From positions 1 to 64,000 of the forward strand of contig NZ_JACRSQ010000018.1 of assembly GCF_014384895.1 (NCBI RefSeq): a DNA stretch of 64,000 nucleotides, written 5' to 3'. Under the pieces are notes generated by a model. It searched no databases, was not told the DNA's origin, and saw only the letters and a program-made list of their open reading frames with translations. How positions within the stretch are numbered: position 1 is the first letter of the stretch; every line of letters begins with the position of its first letter. The stretch is from Bianquea renquensis (GTDB lineage: Bacteria > Bacillota > Clostridia > Lachnospirales > Bianqueaceae). Of this stretch, positions 17,623 through 27,898 are shown in pieces. Both the position numbers and the translations under genes were made by a program.

Positions 17623-18540
17623 CTACCCCTTTAACGACCCGACCATGATCCCCTGGACAAAATACTTCTGAATAAAGGGATACAGGATGACAAGCGGAAG
17701 ACTCGCCACCACGATCACCGAGTACTTGACCAAATCGATCATCTTAATGCGCAGGGACATGGCTTCCGGATCAGACGCCAGCATATCCATACTCGCATTA
17801 TTCATAATCAGAATGTTGCGGAGCACCATCTGTAAGGGGTACAGATCCGTATCCCGCAGATACAGCAGGGCGTTAAAGTAGCTGTTCCAGTGGCCGACGG
17901 CATAGTACAGCACCAGCACAGCCATGATGGGGACAGATAAGGGGATGAGAATCTTAACCAAGTATCGGAAATCACTGCAACCATCGATGATCGCTGCCTC
18001 CCGGATATCCCCCGGAACACTGTTCATAAAATACGTGCGCATTAAAATCATATTCCAAACGCTGATGGCACCCGGCAAGATCATGGACCAGACAGTATTA
18101 ATCATTCCCAGCTTATAGATCAACAGATATGTTGGGATCATGCCGCCCGAAAAGAACATGGTAAACGAGAAGAGTAACATAAACCAGCGCCGGCCAGGCA
18201 GGGTTTTGATGGACAGCGGATACGCGCACAGCGTTGTGACCACCATATTGATGGCCGTTCCAACAATCATATAAAAGAAGGAATTGCGGAATCCGCTGAC
18301 AATGGATTTATCCTGAAAGACCGCCTGATATCCCTCCAGAGAGAAGTCCACAGGCAGGAGCCAAACCTTCCCTCCCGTGACCGCCTCCGGAGAGCTCAGC
18401 GAATTGCTGACAACGATCAGCAGAGGATACCCAACGATGATAAAAATGAGGAGCAAAAATAAATAGTTAAAGGCGTATAGCACTCGATCCTTCGCAATAT
18501 CGCGCTGCTTCCGTCTCTTGATTGGATTGCCGGTTCTCAT
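17623..18540 (-). CDS. Sugar ABC transporter permease, LplC/MalG type
   Basis: The 305-residue protein has six predicted membrane helices, starting at about residue 24. An EAAIIDGCSDF loop (about 187-197) is the EAA motif that docks the ATPase. An SxPL-x-V region follows the first helix. It is the second channel subunit of the solute-binding system; GGAGGGG precedes the ATG. It begins 12 nt after the first permease. Confidence 0.9.
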   Translation of the reverse strand: MRTGNPIKRRKQRDIAKDRVLYAFNYLFLLLIFIIVGYPLLIVVSNSLSSPEAVTGGKVWLLPVDFSLEGYQAVFQDKSIVSGFRNSFFYMIVGTAINMVVTTLCAYPLSIKTLPGRRWFMLLFSFTMFFSGGMIPTYLLIYKLGMINTVWSMILPGAISVWNMILMRTYFMNSVPGDIREAAIIDGCSDFRYLVKILIPLSVPIMAVLVLYYAVGHWNSYFNALLYLRDTDLYPLQMVLRNILIMNNASMDMLASDPEAMSLRIKMIDLVKYSVIVVASLPLVILYPFIQKYFVQGIMVGSLKG

Positions 18541-18552
18541 AGTTCTCCCCTC

Positions 18553-19512
18553 CTACCAAAGGCTATTTTCGGACACCCTCGCCGCAATGCCGTTCACCAC
18601 AAGGAGCAAAATAAATCCAATGACAGATTTAAACAGTCCGATGGCCGTCGCATACCCTTGATCTGGAATCGTAGCCGTCATTCCGACTTTATAGACATAG
18701 GTATCAATGACCTCGGAATAAATGGTGTTTCCGTTATTCTGAAGAAGCAGAATCTTCTCAAAGCCTGTGTTGAGGATTCCGCCCATGGACATGATGAGCA
18801 TAATCGTCGCCGTCGGAAGCAACGCTGGAAAGTCAATGTGCAGAATCCTCTGAAACCGGCTTGCACCATCGATGATCGCGGCTTCGTGGAGTTCCGGCGA
18901 CACGGAGGCGAGGATGGATATATACAGAATGGAGGAAAAGCCCATCCCCTGCCATATGCCCGACCAAACCATAATATGGGGAAAGGATTTTGCATTCAGA
19001 AAGATGTCCGTCAATTGTCCCCTGCTCCTGCTGATGAGCTGCCCTAAAAAGCCAATTCGCGGGTTGAAGAACTGAAACAGCATTCCACACAGCACCACTG
19101 TGGATATAAAGTAGGGGAGGTATGTCAACATCTGCACCGATTTTTTAAAGTACCGATTCCGAACACAGTTCAGCGACAGCGCCAGAATAATTGGCATAGG
19201 GAATCCGGCGACTAGGGAGTACACGCTGATCACCAGTGTGTTTTGAATAAGATTCCAGAATCGAGGATATCGGACAAACCGGATAAAATTTTGGAGCCCG
19301 ACCCACTCACTGTCCCAGATTCCCAGATTGAAGTTGTAATTTTTAAAGGCGATGACGGCTCCCACCATAGGTGCGTAGGCAAACACCAGGATAAAAGCTA
19401 GCGGCACCAGTAGCATAATAAAAAGCTGATAGTGGAGCTTGAGCCTGACGCGTAGCTTCCGTTTTGCTCCATTTCCCACAGATATGGCTTGAGGCGAAAC
19501 AGCTGTTTTCAC
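18553..19512 (-). CDS. Sugar ABC transporter permease, LplB/MalF type
   Basis: The 319-residue protein has about six membrane helices. The EAA loop HEAAIIDGASRFQR lies near residue 225, and a typical PYFISTVVLCGM segment lies before it. It starts at GTG after GGAGG. It lies 12 nt downstream of the GH78 gene, so transport and hydrolysis are co-expressed. Confidence 0.9.
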   Translation of the reverse strand: MKTAVSPQAISVGNGAKRKLRVRLKLHYQLFIMLLVPLAFILVFAYAPMVGAVIAFKNYNFNLGIWDSEWVGLQNFIRFVRYPRFWNLIQNTLVISVYSLVAGFPMPIILALSLNCVRNRYFKKSVQMLTYLPYFISTVVLCGMLFQFFNPRIGFLGQLISRSRGQLTDIFLNAKSFPHIMVWSGIWQGMGFSSILYISILASVSPELHEAAIIDGASRFQRILHIDFPALLPTATIMLIMSMGGILNTGFEKILLLQNNGNTIYSEVIDTYVYKVGMTATIPDQGYATAIGLFKSVIGFILLLVVNGIAARVSENSLW

Positions 19513-19524
19513 ACGGATACCTCC

Positions 19525-21861
19525 TCATAATCTCTCTGACATTGGAAAGTCAAAGCGTAGATGCAATTCCTCTGTGACAGTATCATAGTCTTGCTCTGGC
19601 AGTGTAACATGGACCGGCATCTTGCGGGGAAACTCATACCAGAACTCCGCTCTGCGCAACATTCCCTCCAGTACAATTCTGCGACGGGCATATATGGGAC
19701 CCTGCACGGTGCAAATCGTAGCTTCCATATCACCGAGATCAAATTCGCAGGGCGCGATCAAAATGGACTTAAACCCTGGCGCACCTGGGCGGACGCCGAA
19801 TGAGCACCGGATAAACTCAATGACAGGCAAACCGCTCCAGCCATGGCATTCGCTTCGCTGCGTCACCGGATCCTCTGGCCAGGTTGTCACATGATAGGCC
19901 AGAAGATCCCTCCAGCTTTGCCATATAGGGCCTGAATAGGGATAGACACCCGCCTTTTCAAACGCGCGAAATAGATAGTAGGTCATGGAGTAGGAGCAGG
20001 ATAAGAGTTTAGGATTGCGGATACATGCCAGCATGATATCCTTTGCCCGCTCCCCTTCCACACACTCGGACAAAACTGCCCAGAGCTGCCCATGCTGGCT
20101 GAATTGCGTGTCGCCAGGTTTTGTCCTGTACAGACCCGTAACCGGATCCACAGCCTGCCGGTTGATCGCCCGCACAAGCTGGCGATGACGGTTTTTCAAG
20201 TGTGATGCCAGATCCGGGAACTCCAATGCCTCACAGATGTGGGCAGCCGTCAGAAGCCCATAGGCGTAAAGTTGGCTATAAATGAAACAATAGGGTTCGC
20301 CCTCGCCTGTCGGACTCCCGCGGTTCTCCGTCCAACCGTCAACCCAGTCGATGAATTCCCAGTATCCTGGGTGTTGAACCAATCCCGTCCTCTCACATAG
20401 ACGCTCACGGAAGTATTGTAAGATGCCCAAGACCGTCGGCAGATAGTGTTCCAGGACGCCCTTATCTCCATAGCGGTCATAATGGCGCCACAGAAGATCA
20501 ATATAGTAGATGGAAAATGCCGGTATAATCTGGACAAAGGAAGCCGGATAGTTGCAGGTCACCATCCCGTCCGGCCGCTGAGACGAATGGAAATCCAACA
20601 GCGCTCTTCTTGTCAGGCGGTCATCTCGGGATAGGCAGCCGGCGATTTCGGATTCAATGAGTGTATCCATCAAATACTGCATTTGCTCATAATACGGGCA
20701 ATCCTCATAGGTCTCATGCATACACCGCTCCAGCGTTCGAACGCTGACGTCCCACATCGCCTGGATCTGCGGCTGAGTGGCCTGGAATCTCGTCTCGATC
20801 GCCAGAGGATACCCTGTCATGCGAAACAAGACCTGTTTTAGAAAAAGCGGCTGGTCCTGTGTATAAATGGCAATTCTCAGATAGCGGAAGGTGCGAAAGA
20901 AAAATGGCTCATACCACTGGCCTCCATCTCCTTTCCAGTATACATCGGTCTCCCCGTACAAATCCCCATGGAGGAAATCCGTTCGATCTCCTTTCCGGAT
21001 CTCTCCAGTCGTAGGGTCTTTATACCCATAGCATTCACTGTACAACAGCTGGACCCGGCTATGGCGTCCTCCCTCCATCTGGAGCTGCACATAGCTTGTC
21101 ACCAGCTCTCCCATATCCAATATAACCTGACAGTCTGTATGAGGTGCAATCGCCACGCCTCTGCCCTCTGACAGTGGGGTAAAATCCATTTGACCTCCAG
21201 GGGATCTCCAGGCAATGGGAGTGATGGATTTTTCATAGAGCTGAGGCAAAGGCCTTTTGGTCAGCTGCCAGCCGCTCACGACACCGTAGGGAGTTACCCC
21301 GTCTCCGGCGCCAACACAAATTGCCCTTTGCCAACGGTTATCCTTGAAATCCCGCTGCTCCCAGCCCGTCAAACTCTTTCTGCCATCTACCTCCTCCATA
21401 TCGCCTGCATATCGGCTCTTGATGGAGTGCACAAAAGTATAGGCTGGATCCAGGCTTGTTTTCCAGCTTTCATCTGTATCAAAGCCGGCTTCCGATTCCC
21501 CTTGGAGAAAAAATCCCCCTCGGCTGTTGTTCACCAGAGACACAGGGCCTGTCTCAAAGGTAACGGCTTTTCGATCGTCGGGAGGAAACCGCAGAACATA
21601 TGCCGCTATGACATTTTCTCCTGGTATGAGATATTGGCTGATATCAAACGTTTCATAAAATTGGCGATAGGGGTCTCCTTTTAACGGGCCATTGCCCACA
21701 TAGCTGCCATTGACGTAGAGTTTGTACCGACTGTCTGCTGACACGAAGATTCTAGCGATCTTAGGCGGCTGGTCCATCTGTACGCGCTTTCGAAACATAA
21801 GAGCCGCCTTCTTATGGAGATCCACCTCAGGGTGATAAATCCATTTTGCTCTCCAAATCAT
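19525..21861 (-). CDS. GH78 alpha-L-rhamnosidase-like enzyme
   Basis: The 778-residue protein opens with the jelly-roll pattern of GH78 (RIFVSADSRYKLYVNG), which forms the carbohydrate-binding front. An (alpha/alpha)6 barrel follows, holding YEDCPYYEQMQYLMD near residue 400, with the catalytic acid in the D-C-P-Y-Y-E region, and WEFIDWVDG near 510. It ends with a small beta domain. It would release rhamnose from imported oligosaccharides in the cytoplasm. The start at 21861 follows GGGAG at 7 nt; a GTG at 21879 adds six residues. It is the first gene after the LacI operator at 21898. Confidence 0.88.
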   Translation of the reverse strand: MIWRAKWIYHPEVDLHKKAALMFRKRVQMDQPPKIARIFVSADSRYKLYVNGSYVGNGPLKGDPYRQFYETFDISQYLIPGENVIAAYVLRFPPDDRKAVTFETGPVSLVNNSRGGFFLQGESEAGFDTDESWKTSLDPAYTFVHSIKSRYAGDMEEVDGRKSLTGWEQRDFKDNRWQRAICVGAGDGVTPYGVVSGWQLTKRPLPQLYEKSITPIAWRSPGGQMDFTPLSEGRGVAIAPHTDCQVILDMGELVTSYVQLQMEGGRHSRVQLLYSECYGYKDPTTGEIRKGDRTDFLHGDLYGETDVYWKGDGGQWYEPFFFRTFRYLRIAIYTQDQPLFLKQVLFRMTGYPLAIETRFQATQPQIQAMWDVSVRTLERCMHETYEDCPYYEQMQYLMDTLIESEIAGCLSRDDRLTRRALLDFHSSQRPDGMVTCNYPASFVQIIPAFSIYYIDLLWRHYDRYGDKGVLEHYLPTVLGILQYFRERLCERTGLVQHPGYWEFIDWVDGWTENRGSPTGEGEPYCFIYSQLYAYGLLTAAHICEALEFPDLASHLKNRHRQLVRAINRQAVDPVTGLYRTKPGDTQFSQHGQLWAVLSECVEGERAKDIMLACIRNPKLLSCSYSMTYYLFRAFEKAGVYPYSGPIWQSWRDLLAYHVTTWPEDPVTQRSECHGWSGLPVIEFIRCSFGVRPGAPGFKSILIAPCEFDLGDMEATICTVQGPIYARRRIVLEGMLRRAEFWYEFPRKMPVHVTLPEQDYDTVTEELHLRFDFPMSERL

Positions 21862-21897
21862 AGCATCGCTCCCATCCACCTTTTCCTGTCGCGCAAA

Positions 21898-21913
21898 ATG
21901 TTATCGCTAACAT
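21898..21913. promoter_or_regulatory. LacI-type operator O1 for the rhamnosidase-transporter operon
   Basis: ATGTTATCGCTAACAT contains 5-bp symmetric arms (TGTTA/TAACA) around a central TCGC. The same 14 bp recur at 23072-23085 in front of lacI. LacI-family operators are palindromes of this kind. Confidence 0.85.
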
Positions 21914-21945
21914 TTTAGACAAAATTAAATCCTTTCCTGCATGTA

Positions 21946-23007
21946 TCATCGCGCTTTCACGGATCCTCGTTTTAAAACTTCTGGCGTTATGACTGCCTTT
22001 CTCGCTGTCCCCGTATCCGTCAGGCAGTCGTGGAGAACGCTGAAACAGGCTCTGCCTACTGCATAGGGCCGTATGGAAACGGTGGTCAATCCCGGCTCGG
22101 TAATTTCCCCCACATAGCTGCCGTCGTGACCTATGATTGATATATCCTCCGGAACTCGCAGTCCCTCCGTGATAGCGGCATTGATAGCGCCAACGGCGAT
22201 CATATCGTTGGCACAGCTAATGGCACTCGGAAGCTTTCCCGCAGAATGGATGAACTCTTTCATAGCATGAAAACCGCCTTCCACCGTATCCACACACTTC
22301 ACAATCCATTCTTCCCTCACTGTCTTCCCACAAGCCCTCATTCCATCTAAAAATCCCTGATACCGCTCACCCCATATTCCTGTATCCGTAACCACATGGG
22401 AGATATATCCAATCTCTTCATGATTATATGTATGCAAGTATTCAACAGCCATCTGGCCGCCCAGCCGGTAATCTATATTGACAAGTCCGCTGACATAGTC
22501 CATATGGTGGTCCCCTAGCGTAATGACGGGAATGGGCTTTTGTTTTGCCGCAATCTTTTCAAATTCATGATCGAAGGCCTGCATCTGCTCAACTGTATGA
22601 AAGATCGTCGTATTGTCATCTTTGCTGTCTCGAAACTCCACGGACAGAATAATCATGCCGTCCACACATTTATTGTACAGCGTATTGATACTTTTCAGCG
22701 TGCTGTCCAGATCGGTGGCAGCCGACATGATGATGTCATAGCCATGCTTCTCCGCTTCCTGGATGATTGCCGATAAAAAAATGCTATAGAGTGGGTTCTC
22801 GATATGGGTTAAAAGAACACCGATGGTATGAGTTTGATTGGTAACCAAACTTCGCGCCAGCAAATTTGGTTGGTAGCCCAGCGTCTCCGTCGCCTCCAAC
22901 ACCTTTTGCCTCGTCTTGTCTGACACTGCGCTGGAGCCATTCACAACACGGGATACGGTCATGGTGGAGACGCCTGCTAATCTTGCCACATCATCAATGG
23001 TTGCCAT
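21946..23007 (-). CDS. LacI-family transcriptional regulator
   Basis: The 353-residue protein starts with a LacI helix-turn-helix (TIDDVARLAGVSTMTVSRVV) and hinge helix. A periplasmic-binding-protein-like ligand domain follows. It probably represses both itself and the rhamnosidase-transporter operon through the two TGTTATCGCTAACA sites, and lets go when a rhamnose-type sugar binds. The gene is on the same strand as, and directly upstream of, the operon it would regulate. Confidence 0.92.
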   Translation of the reverse strand: MATIDDVARLAGVSTMTVSRVVNGSSAVSDKTRQKVLEATETLGYQPNLLARSLVTNQTHTIGVLLTHIENPLYSIFLSAIIQEAEKHGYDIIMSAATDLDSTLKSINTLYNKCVDGMIILSVEFRDSKDDNTTIFHTVEQMQAFDHEFEKIAAKQKPIPVITLGDHHMDYVSGLVNIDYRLGGQMAVEYLHTYNHEEIGYISHVVTDTGIWGERYQGFLDGMRACGKTVREEWIVKCVDTVEGGFHAMKEFIHSAGKLPSAISCANDMIAVGAINAAITEGLRVPEDISIIGHDGSYVGEITEPGLTTVSIRPYAVGRACFSVLHDCLTDTGTARKAVITPEVLKRGSVKAR

Positions 23008-23071
23008 CTTGGATCCCTCTTTCTTGAATCTACTGGATTAAATAGACAAATCTTTTCTGTTCTTTCTTTTT

Positions 23072-23085
23072 TGTTATCGCTAACA
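23072..23085. promoter_or_regulatory. LacI-type operator O2 upstream of lacI
   Basis: TGTTATCGCTAACA lies 8 bp downstream of a strong -10 on the minus strand, a position that would block transcription start. This points to autorepression. Confidence 0.88.
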
Positions 23086-23092
23086 TGTATAG

Positions 23093-23121
23093 ATCATATC
23101 ACTCATTTTTATATTTGTCAA
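23093..23121 (-). promoter_or_regulatory. Sigma-A promoter of the lacI gene
   Basis: On the minus strand TTGACA and TATGAT are spaced 17 nt; the operator O2 lies just downstream. Confidence 0.82.
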
Positions 23122-23349
23122 TAGATTTTCATAATTATTATTGACGGGCTGTGGGACCAGCGCTGTAATTGGTGCATAGGATGATTTGGAATGATACAGC
23201 GAGACATACTTATCTGAGGAGATTGTATATGTACACAAGTCTAGAACAGAGGATGGCCCAATCCTATATCGGACTGTCTCCTTCTTTTAGAAGTATCTGT
23301 TTCAGGGCGCAAAATCCCCTTGTTTGGATTTTGAAAAGAGCTCCTAGTT

Positions 23350-23595
23350 TTGGATTTCATGATGTCGAAACCGATGGTCTATCATGAGGTTGAGTGTGAT
23401 GAGTCCATCCTTTTGTAGGCGGCGCATACACAGATAATTCAATACATCCAGGACTTTCGCCCATCAGTTTTTTCCCTTTAAAATCCTCTGGAGCTTCTGC
23501 CTTTAGGTCAGCCAAATAAAGGCAAGCTCCCTTTGGCACAGGTCCACAATATGGTCAAGCGCCCTGACTCCCCGCATATTTGCATAAGAAACCAT
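23350..23595 (-). pseudogene. Decayed IS1182-type transposase fragment
   Basis: Reading the minus strand gives MRGVRALDHIVDL then ELAFIWLT and a stop. Another frame gives DFKGKKLMGE, and the first frame returns with LDVLNYLCMRRLQKDGLITL. These pieces match, in order, the N-terminal part (DUF772-like) of IS1182-family transposases. At least two stop codons and frame changes separate them, and no ends or terminal repeats are seen. It lies between lacI and the second tandem array. The rest of 23122-23740 shows no gene. Confidence 0.6.
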
Positions 23596-23740
23596 AATCT
23601 AGTTTGAGAATAGTTCCATTATAACATGGAACGGAGACAAGATGGTCATCGTTGGCCATCTATTTTCATTTTTAATGGGTAAATGTCAGAATGAATCACA
23701 CCTGCCTCTGTGTAGAGCTATCGATTTCCCGACAGCCTCG

Positions 23741-25765
23741 TTTTTGCACGCCGGTGAGGTGAGCAACGGCAGCGGCCGGCGGGCACACGGAGACATATTC
23801 CCCGCCGGCACAGTCGAAACGACCATGACCGCGGGGAATCGCGATAAAAAATGCACGCCGGTGAGGCGAGCAACGGCAGCGACCAGCGGGCACACGGAGA
23901 CATATTCTACGTCTCCAACGGCGAGACGAGCACGCCGGCGGGGATTCGCTATGAAAATGCACGCCGGCAAGATGAAGAACGGCAGCGACCAGCGGGCACG
24001 CGGAGACATATTCTACGCCCCAAGCAGCGAGACGAGCACGCCGGCGGGGAATCGCGATGAAAAATGCACGCCGGCGAGGCGAGCAACGGCAAGGGCCAGC
24101 GGGCACACGGTGGCATATTCTACTCCCCAAGCGGCGAAACGACCATGTCGGCGGGGAAATGGAATGAAAAATGCACGCCGGTGAGATGAAGAACAGCAAG
24201 GGCCAGCGGGCACACGGAGACATATTCTCCGCCCCAAGCGGCTAAACGAGCACGCCAGCGGGGATTCGCGGTGAGAAATGCACGCCGGTGAGATGAAGAA
24301 CAGCAAGGGCCAGCGGGCACACGGTGGCATATTCTACGCCCCAAGCGGCGAGACGAGCACGCCGACGGGGATTCGCGATGAAAGATGCACGCCGGCGAGA
24401 TGAAGAACGGCAGCGACTAGCGGGCACACGGAGACATATTCTACGCCCCAAGCAGCGAGACGAGCACGCCGGCGGGGATTCGCGATGAAAGATGCACGCC
24501 GGTGAGGCGAGCAACGGCAAGGGCCAGCGGGCACACGGTGGCATATTCTACGCCTCAAGCGGCGAAACGATCACGCCGGCGGGGATTCGCGATAAAAAAT
24601 GCACGCCGGCGAGGCGAAGAACGGCAGCGACCAGCGGGCACACGGAGACATATTCTACGTCCCCAACGGCGAAACGATCATGCCGGCGGGGATTCGCGAT
24701 GAAATATGCACGCCGGTGAGGCGAAGAACAGCAAGGGCCAGCGGGCACACGGTGGCATATTCTACGCCCCCGTCGGCGAGATGATCACGCCGACGGGGAT
24801 TCGCGATGAAATATGCACGCCGGTGAGGCGAGCAACGGCAGCGACCAGCGGGCACACGGTGGCATATTCTACGCCCCAAGCGGCGAGACGAGCATGACGG
24901 CGGGGATTCGCTATGAAAATGCACGCCGGTGAGATGAAGAACAGCAGCGACCAGCGGGCACACGGTGGCATATTCTAAGCCCCAAGCGGCGAGATGATCA
25001 CGCCGACGGGGATTCGCGATGAAAAATGCACGCCGGTGAGGCGAGCAACGGCAGCGACCAGCGGGCACACGGTGGCATATTCTAAGCCCCAAGCGGCTAA
25101 ACGAGCACGCCGGCGGGGATTCGCGATGAAATATGCACGCCGGTGAGGCGAAAAACGGCAGCGACCAGCGGGCACACGGAGACATATTCTACGTCCCCAA
25201 CGGCGAAACGATCATGATCGCGGGGATTCGTGATGAAATATGCACGCCGGCAAGATGAAGAACGGCAGCGACCAGCGGGCACACGGTGGCATATTCTACG
25301 CCCCAAGCGGCGAGACGAGCATGACGGCGGGGATTCGCTATGAAAATGCACGCCGGCAAGATGAAAACGGCAGCGACCAGCGGGCACACGGAGACATATT
25401 CTACGCCGGCACAGTCGAAACGACCATGACCGGCGGGGAAATGGAATGAAATATGCACGCCGGTGAGGCGAGCAACAGCAAGGGCCAGCGGGCACACGGA
25501 GACATATTCCCCGCCGGCACAGTCGAAACGACCATGACGCCGGGGAAACAGAATAAAAAATGCACGCCGGCGAGATGAACAACGGCAGCGACCAGCGGGC
25601 ACACGGAGACATATTCTACGCCCCCAGCAGCGAAACGACCATGACGGCGGGGATTCGCTATGAAAATGCACGCCGGCGAGATGAACAACGGCAGCGACCA
25701 GCGGGCACACGGTGGCATATTCTCCGTCCCCAGCGGCGAAACGATCACGCCGGCGGGCAGTCTTC
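23741..25765. repeat. Tandem repeat array 2, 19 units of 106-107 bp
   Basis: GCACGCCGG recurs 19 times, at 23746, 23853, 23959, 24066, 24173, 24280, 24387, 24494, 24601, 24708, 24815, 24921, 25028, 25135, 25242, 25348, 25455, 25562 and 25668. Most spacings are 107 bp and a few are 106. The first half of the unit is well conserved, with GCGGGCACACGG and CATATTCTACG. The second half is a swapping module, either CCCCAAGCGGCGAGACGAGC or a CCGGCACAGTCGAAACGACC type. Units also alternate between GGAGACAT and GGTGGCAT. Long open frames on both strands shift frame each unit, so coding seems unlikely. The AAAATGC-CGCCGG start is shared with array 1 in reverse orientation. Confidence 0.95.
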
Positions 25766-25817
25766 CAATATATGTAGGGGCAGGACGATCCTTTTCCCGA
25801 CAGCCCCTTTCCATATG

Positions 25818-25878
25818 GTAAAAAAGCAAGGGCTGTCGCCTCCGCCGGGTCTAAACCGGCGGCGCGCAGCCCTTTGCT
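25818..25878 (-). terminator. Rho-independent terminator for the GH42 operon
   Basis: On the minus strand GCAAAGGGCTG pairs with CAGCCCTTGC. An inner CCGCCGG/CCGGCGG stem lies between, and a CTTTTTTAC run follows. Confidence 0.9.
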
Positions 25879-25894
25879 CTATGTGGGACAATTA

Positions 25895-27886
25895 TCACGG
25901 CAACTCCTCCAAAACGGCAATCTCATACGGCGCCAGCTCAAGCCGCCCGCTACAGGTCGCCCCGGTGAGCAAATTTTTCATCTCCCGAGAAAGCTCGTAC
26001 GCTCCGGGAGCGTTTGCATATTCGATAAGGATCAGGCCATTGCGGCTACCCCTTCTCGGGGACACCATCACGGAGCCCTCGCTTCTGCCATGCTCTACGC
26101 CAGCCAAATCACAGCTCATGGCGACAATCCTCTTCATATCATCGTAGGATGGAATTGTCCCCACTATGATGACACGGCCCTTTCCAACTGTACGGCTGAT
26201 AATGGCGGATTTACCAATGAAAGCACTATGCCCCTCCGTATAGACTGCAAGGGTATTCTCCGGGCTCTCATCGAATACATCGTACCATTTATCTCCATGG
26301 AAGGCGTCCCCGTCATTCCACTGGACCGCAACGCGCCCCTCCCGGTCTGGGATGCCGTACATCCATCTTGCTCCCGTTAACTTCTCAAGAAAGCCAAAAT
26401 ACTCGTGGGTATACCTGGCGCCATAGGAATTGCGGATGTCCGACAGGGGGCCGACGACCCATACGCCGCCGTCCTGTACCCACTGGCGAATTCGCGTTTC
26501 CAGTCCCTTTTCCTCAAGGGTCATCATCAAAGGGGAAAAGAGGACCTTATAGGCGGAAAGATCCTGTGCCGCATCGATGACGTCCGGCCGCAAGCCGCTG
26601 TCAATCACCGGCTTATAGAAACTTTGATTCAGGGTATCCATGTAACTCAGGTCCGAGACCACCGATTGTGTCGAAAACATATTCCAATTCAGCGATGTGA
26701 AATGAAAGGCAACCTCTGTCGCAACCCGGGTCTCGCGGATGAAATCCGCCGTCTTGGCGTAGGAATCCGCTACATCCTGGACCTCGCCAAAAATATGCAT
26801 AGGCCGCCCGGTAGAATCCAGAACCGAGCCATGTACTAGTTCATGGCCCGCCCAGTGTGTCCGCCATATCCAGTACATATTCGCTTCCCCGCCCAGTGCT
26901 ATGGGCATCCACGAATTGACCCGATTGTAACCCTCCGGCTTGATGGACTGTCCGATGGCCGTGGACCCATTCCAGCACGTGGCTGTCTCCGTGTTCCAAA
27001 AGGGATGTTCTTTCAGCGTGCGCAGATAGTCGAACCACAGTGCACTGCAATAGAGATTGTCGGGAACATTGTAATGATTAAACTGTACGATATCCAATGC
27101 CTCTGTCATATCGCGGTAGTCCATTCCATTGAAGGGCATTGTATCCGTCCCAACGGGAACATGCACATACGCGTGCAAGATCTCAGCCTGCATCCGCACA
27201 AAATCCACATGGCTTTCATTCTGTTTGATCCGCCATTCCAGCATCAAATGCGGGTTATGCCATGCATGGCAGGGGGCGGGGATCTCCTCGAAGGCATCGT
27301 ACCACTGGCTGAATAGATTCAGGTTCCAGCTCCGGTTAAGGTGGTCGATGGTCCCGTATTTCTGTTCTAGCTTTTCGTGAAAGGCCTTCTGACAGTGGGG
27401 ACAAAAGCAACCATCTCCCGATGCATAGATCTCATTGTCAATCTGCCATCCAATGATAGTGGGATCGTCACCAAATTCTTTTGCCATCTGCTCCACAATC
27501 GCAGCACTGTATTTCCGATACTCAGGATTGTTGGAGCAGCAATGCCGCCGTCCACCGTGATTCGTCTTGACGCCATCTGCATTCTGCGTAACGACGTCCG
27601 GATACAGCTTGATCAGCCAGCGCGGCGGCGTAGCCGTGGGGGTCCCCATGACAACGGCAATCCCCGCCTCCCCTAGCGTATCGACGATTTTATGAAGCCA
27701 TGCGAAGTCGTAAGTCCCCGGCTCCGGCTCCATCTTATGCCATGCGAACTCTCCAATTCGGGCAACGGTAATTCCGGCTTTCTTCATCATGGAGATATCG
27801 TAGTCCATCTCCTCTTCCGGCCAGTCCTCCGGATAATATGCCGCGCCGAGATACGGCGGCTGGACATTGCCATTCTTATCTTTCAT
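25895..27886 (-). CDS. GH42 beta-galactosidase
   Basis: The 663-residue protein has the GH42 (beta/alpha)8 barrel with the acid/base Glu in WQIDNEIY (about residue 151) and the nucleophile Glu in FWNTETAT (about residue 299). CSNNPEYRKY lies between. A trimerisation domain and a C-terminal beta domain follow. It removes beta-linked galactose from short oligosaccharides in the cytoplasm; no signal peptide is seen. GAGGAG is 8 nt before the ATG. It sits 12 nt after the DUF4432 gene. Confidence 0.92.
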   Translation of the reverse strand: MKDKNGNVQPPYLGAAYYPEDWPEEEMDYDISMMKKAGITVARIGEFAWHKMEPEPGTYDFAWLHKIVDTLGEAGIAVVMGTPTATPPRWLIKLYPDVVTQNADGVKTNHGGRRHCCSNNPEYRKYSAAIVEQMAKEFGDDPTIIGWQIDNEIYASGDGCFCPHCQKAFHEKLEQKYGTIDHLNRSWNLNLFSQWYDAFEEIPAPCHAWHNPHLMLEWRIKQNESHVDFVRMQAEILHAYVHVPVGTDTMPFNGMDYRDMTEALDIVQFNHYNVPDNLYCSALWFDYLRTLKEHPFWNTETATCWNGSTAIGQSIKPEGYNRVNSWMPIALGGEANMYWIWRTHWAGHELVHGSVLDSTGRPMHIFGEVQDVADSYAKTADFIRETRVATEVAFHFTSLNWNMFSTQSVVSDLSYMDTLNQSFYKPVIDSGLRPDVIDAAQDLSAYKVLFSPLMMTLEEKGLETRIRQWVQDGGVWVVGPLSDIRNSYGARYTHEYFGFLEKLTGARWMYGIPDREGRVAVQWNDGDAFHGDKWYDVFDESPENTLAVYTEGHSAFIGKSAIISRTVGKGRVIIVGTIPSYDDMKRIVAMSCDLAGVEHGRSEGSVMVSPRRGSRNGLILIEYANAPGAYELSREMKNLLTGATCSGRLELAPYEIAVLEELP

Positions 27887-27898
27887 CTCCGTAACTCC

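Noticed and set aside
23169..23387. Plus-strand 72-residue frame
   Set aside because: It lacks a family and overlaps the transposase fossil region; no promoter or ribosome site stands out.
23741..25765. Open frames such as MHAGE... through array 2
   Set aside because: The 107-bp unit shifts the frame each time, and frames are open on both strands, so coding is unlikely.
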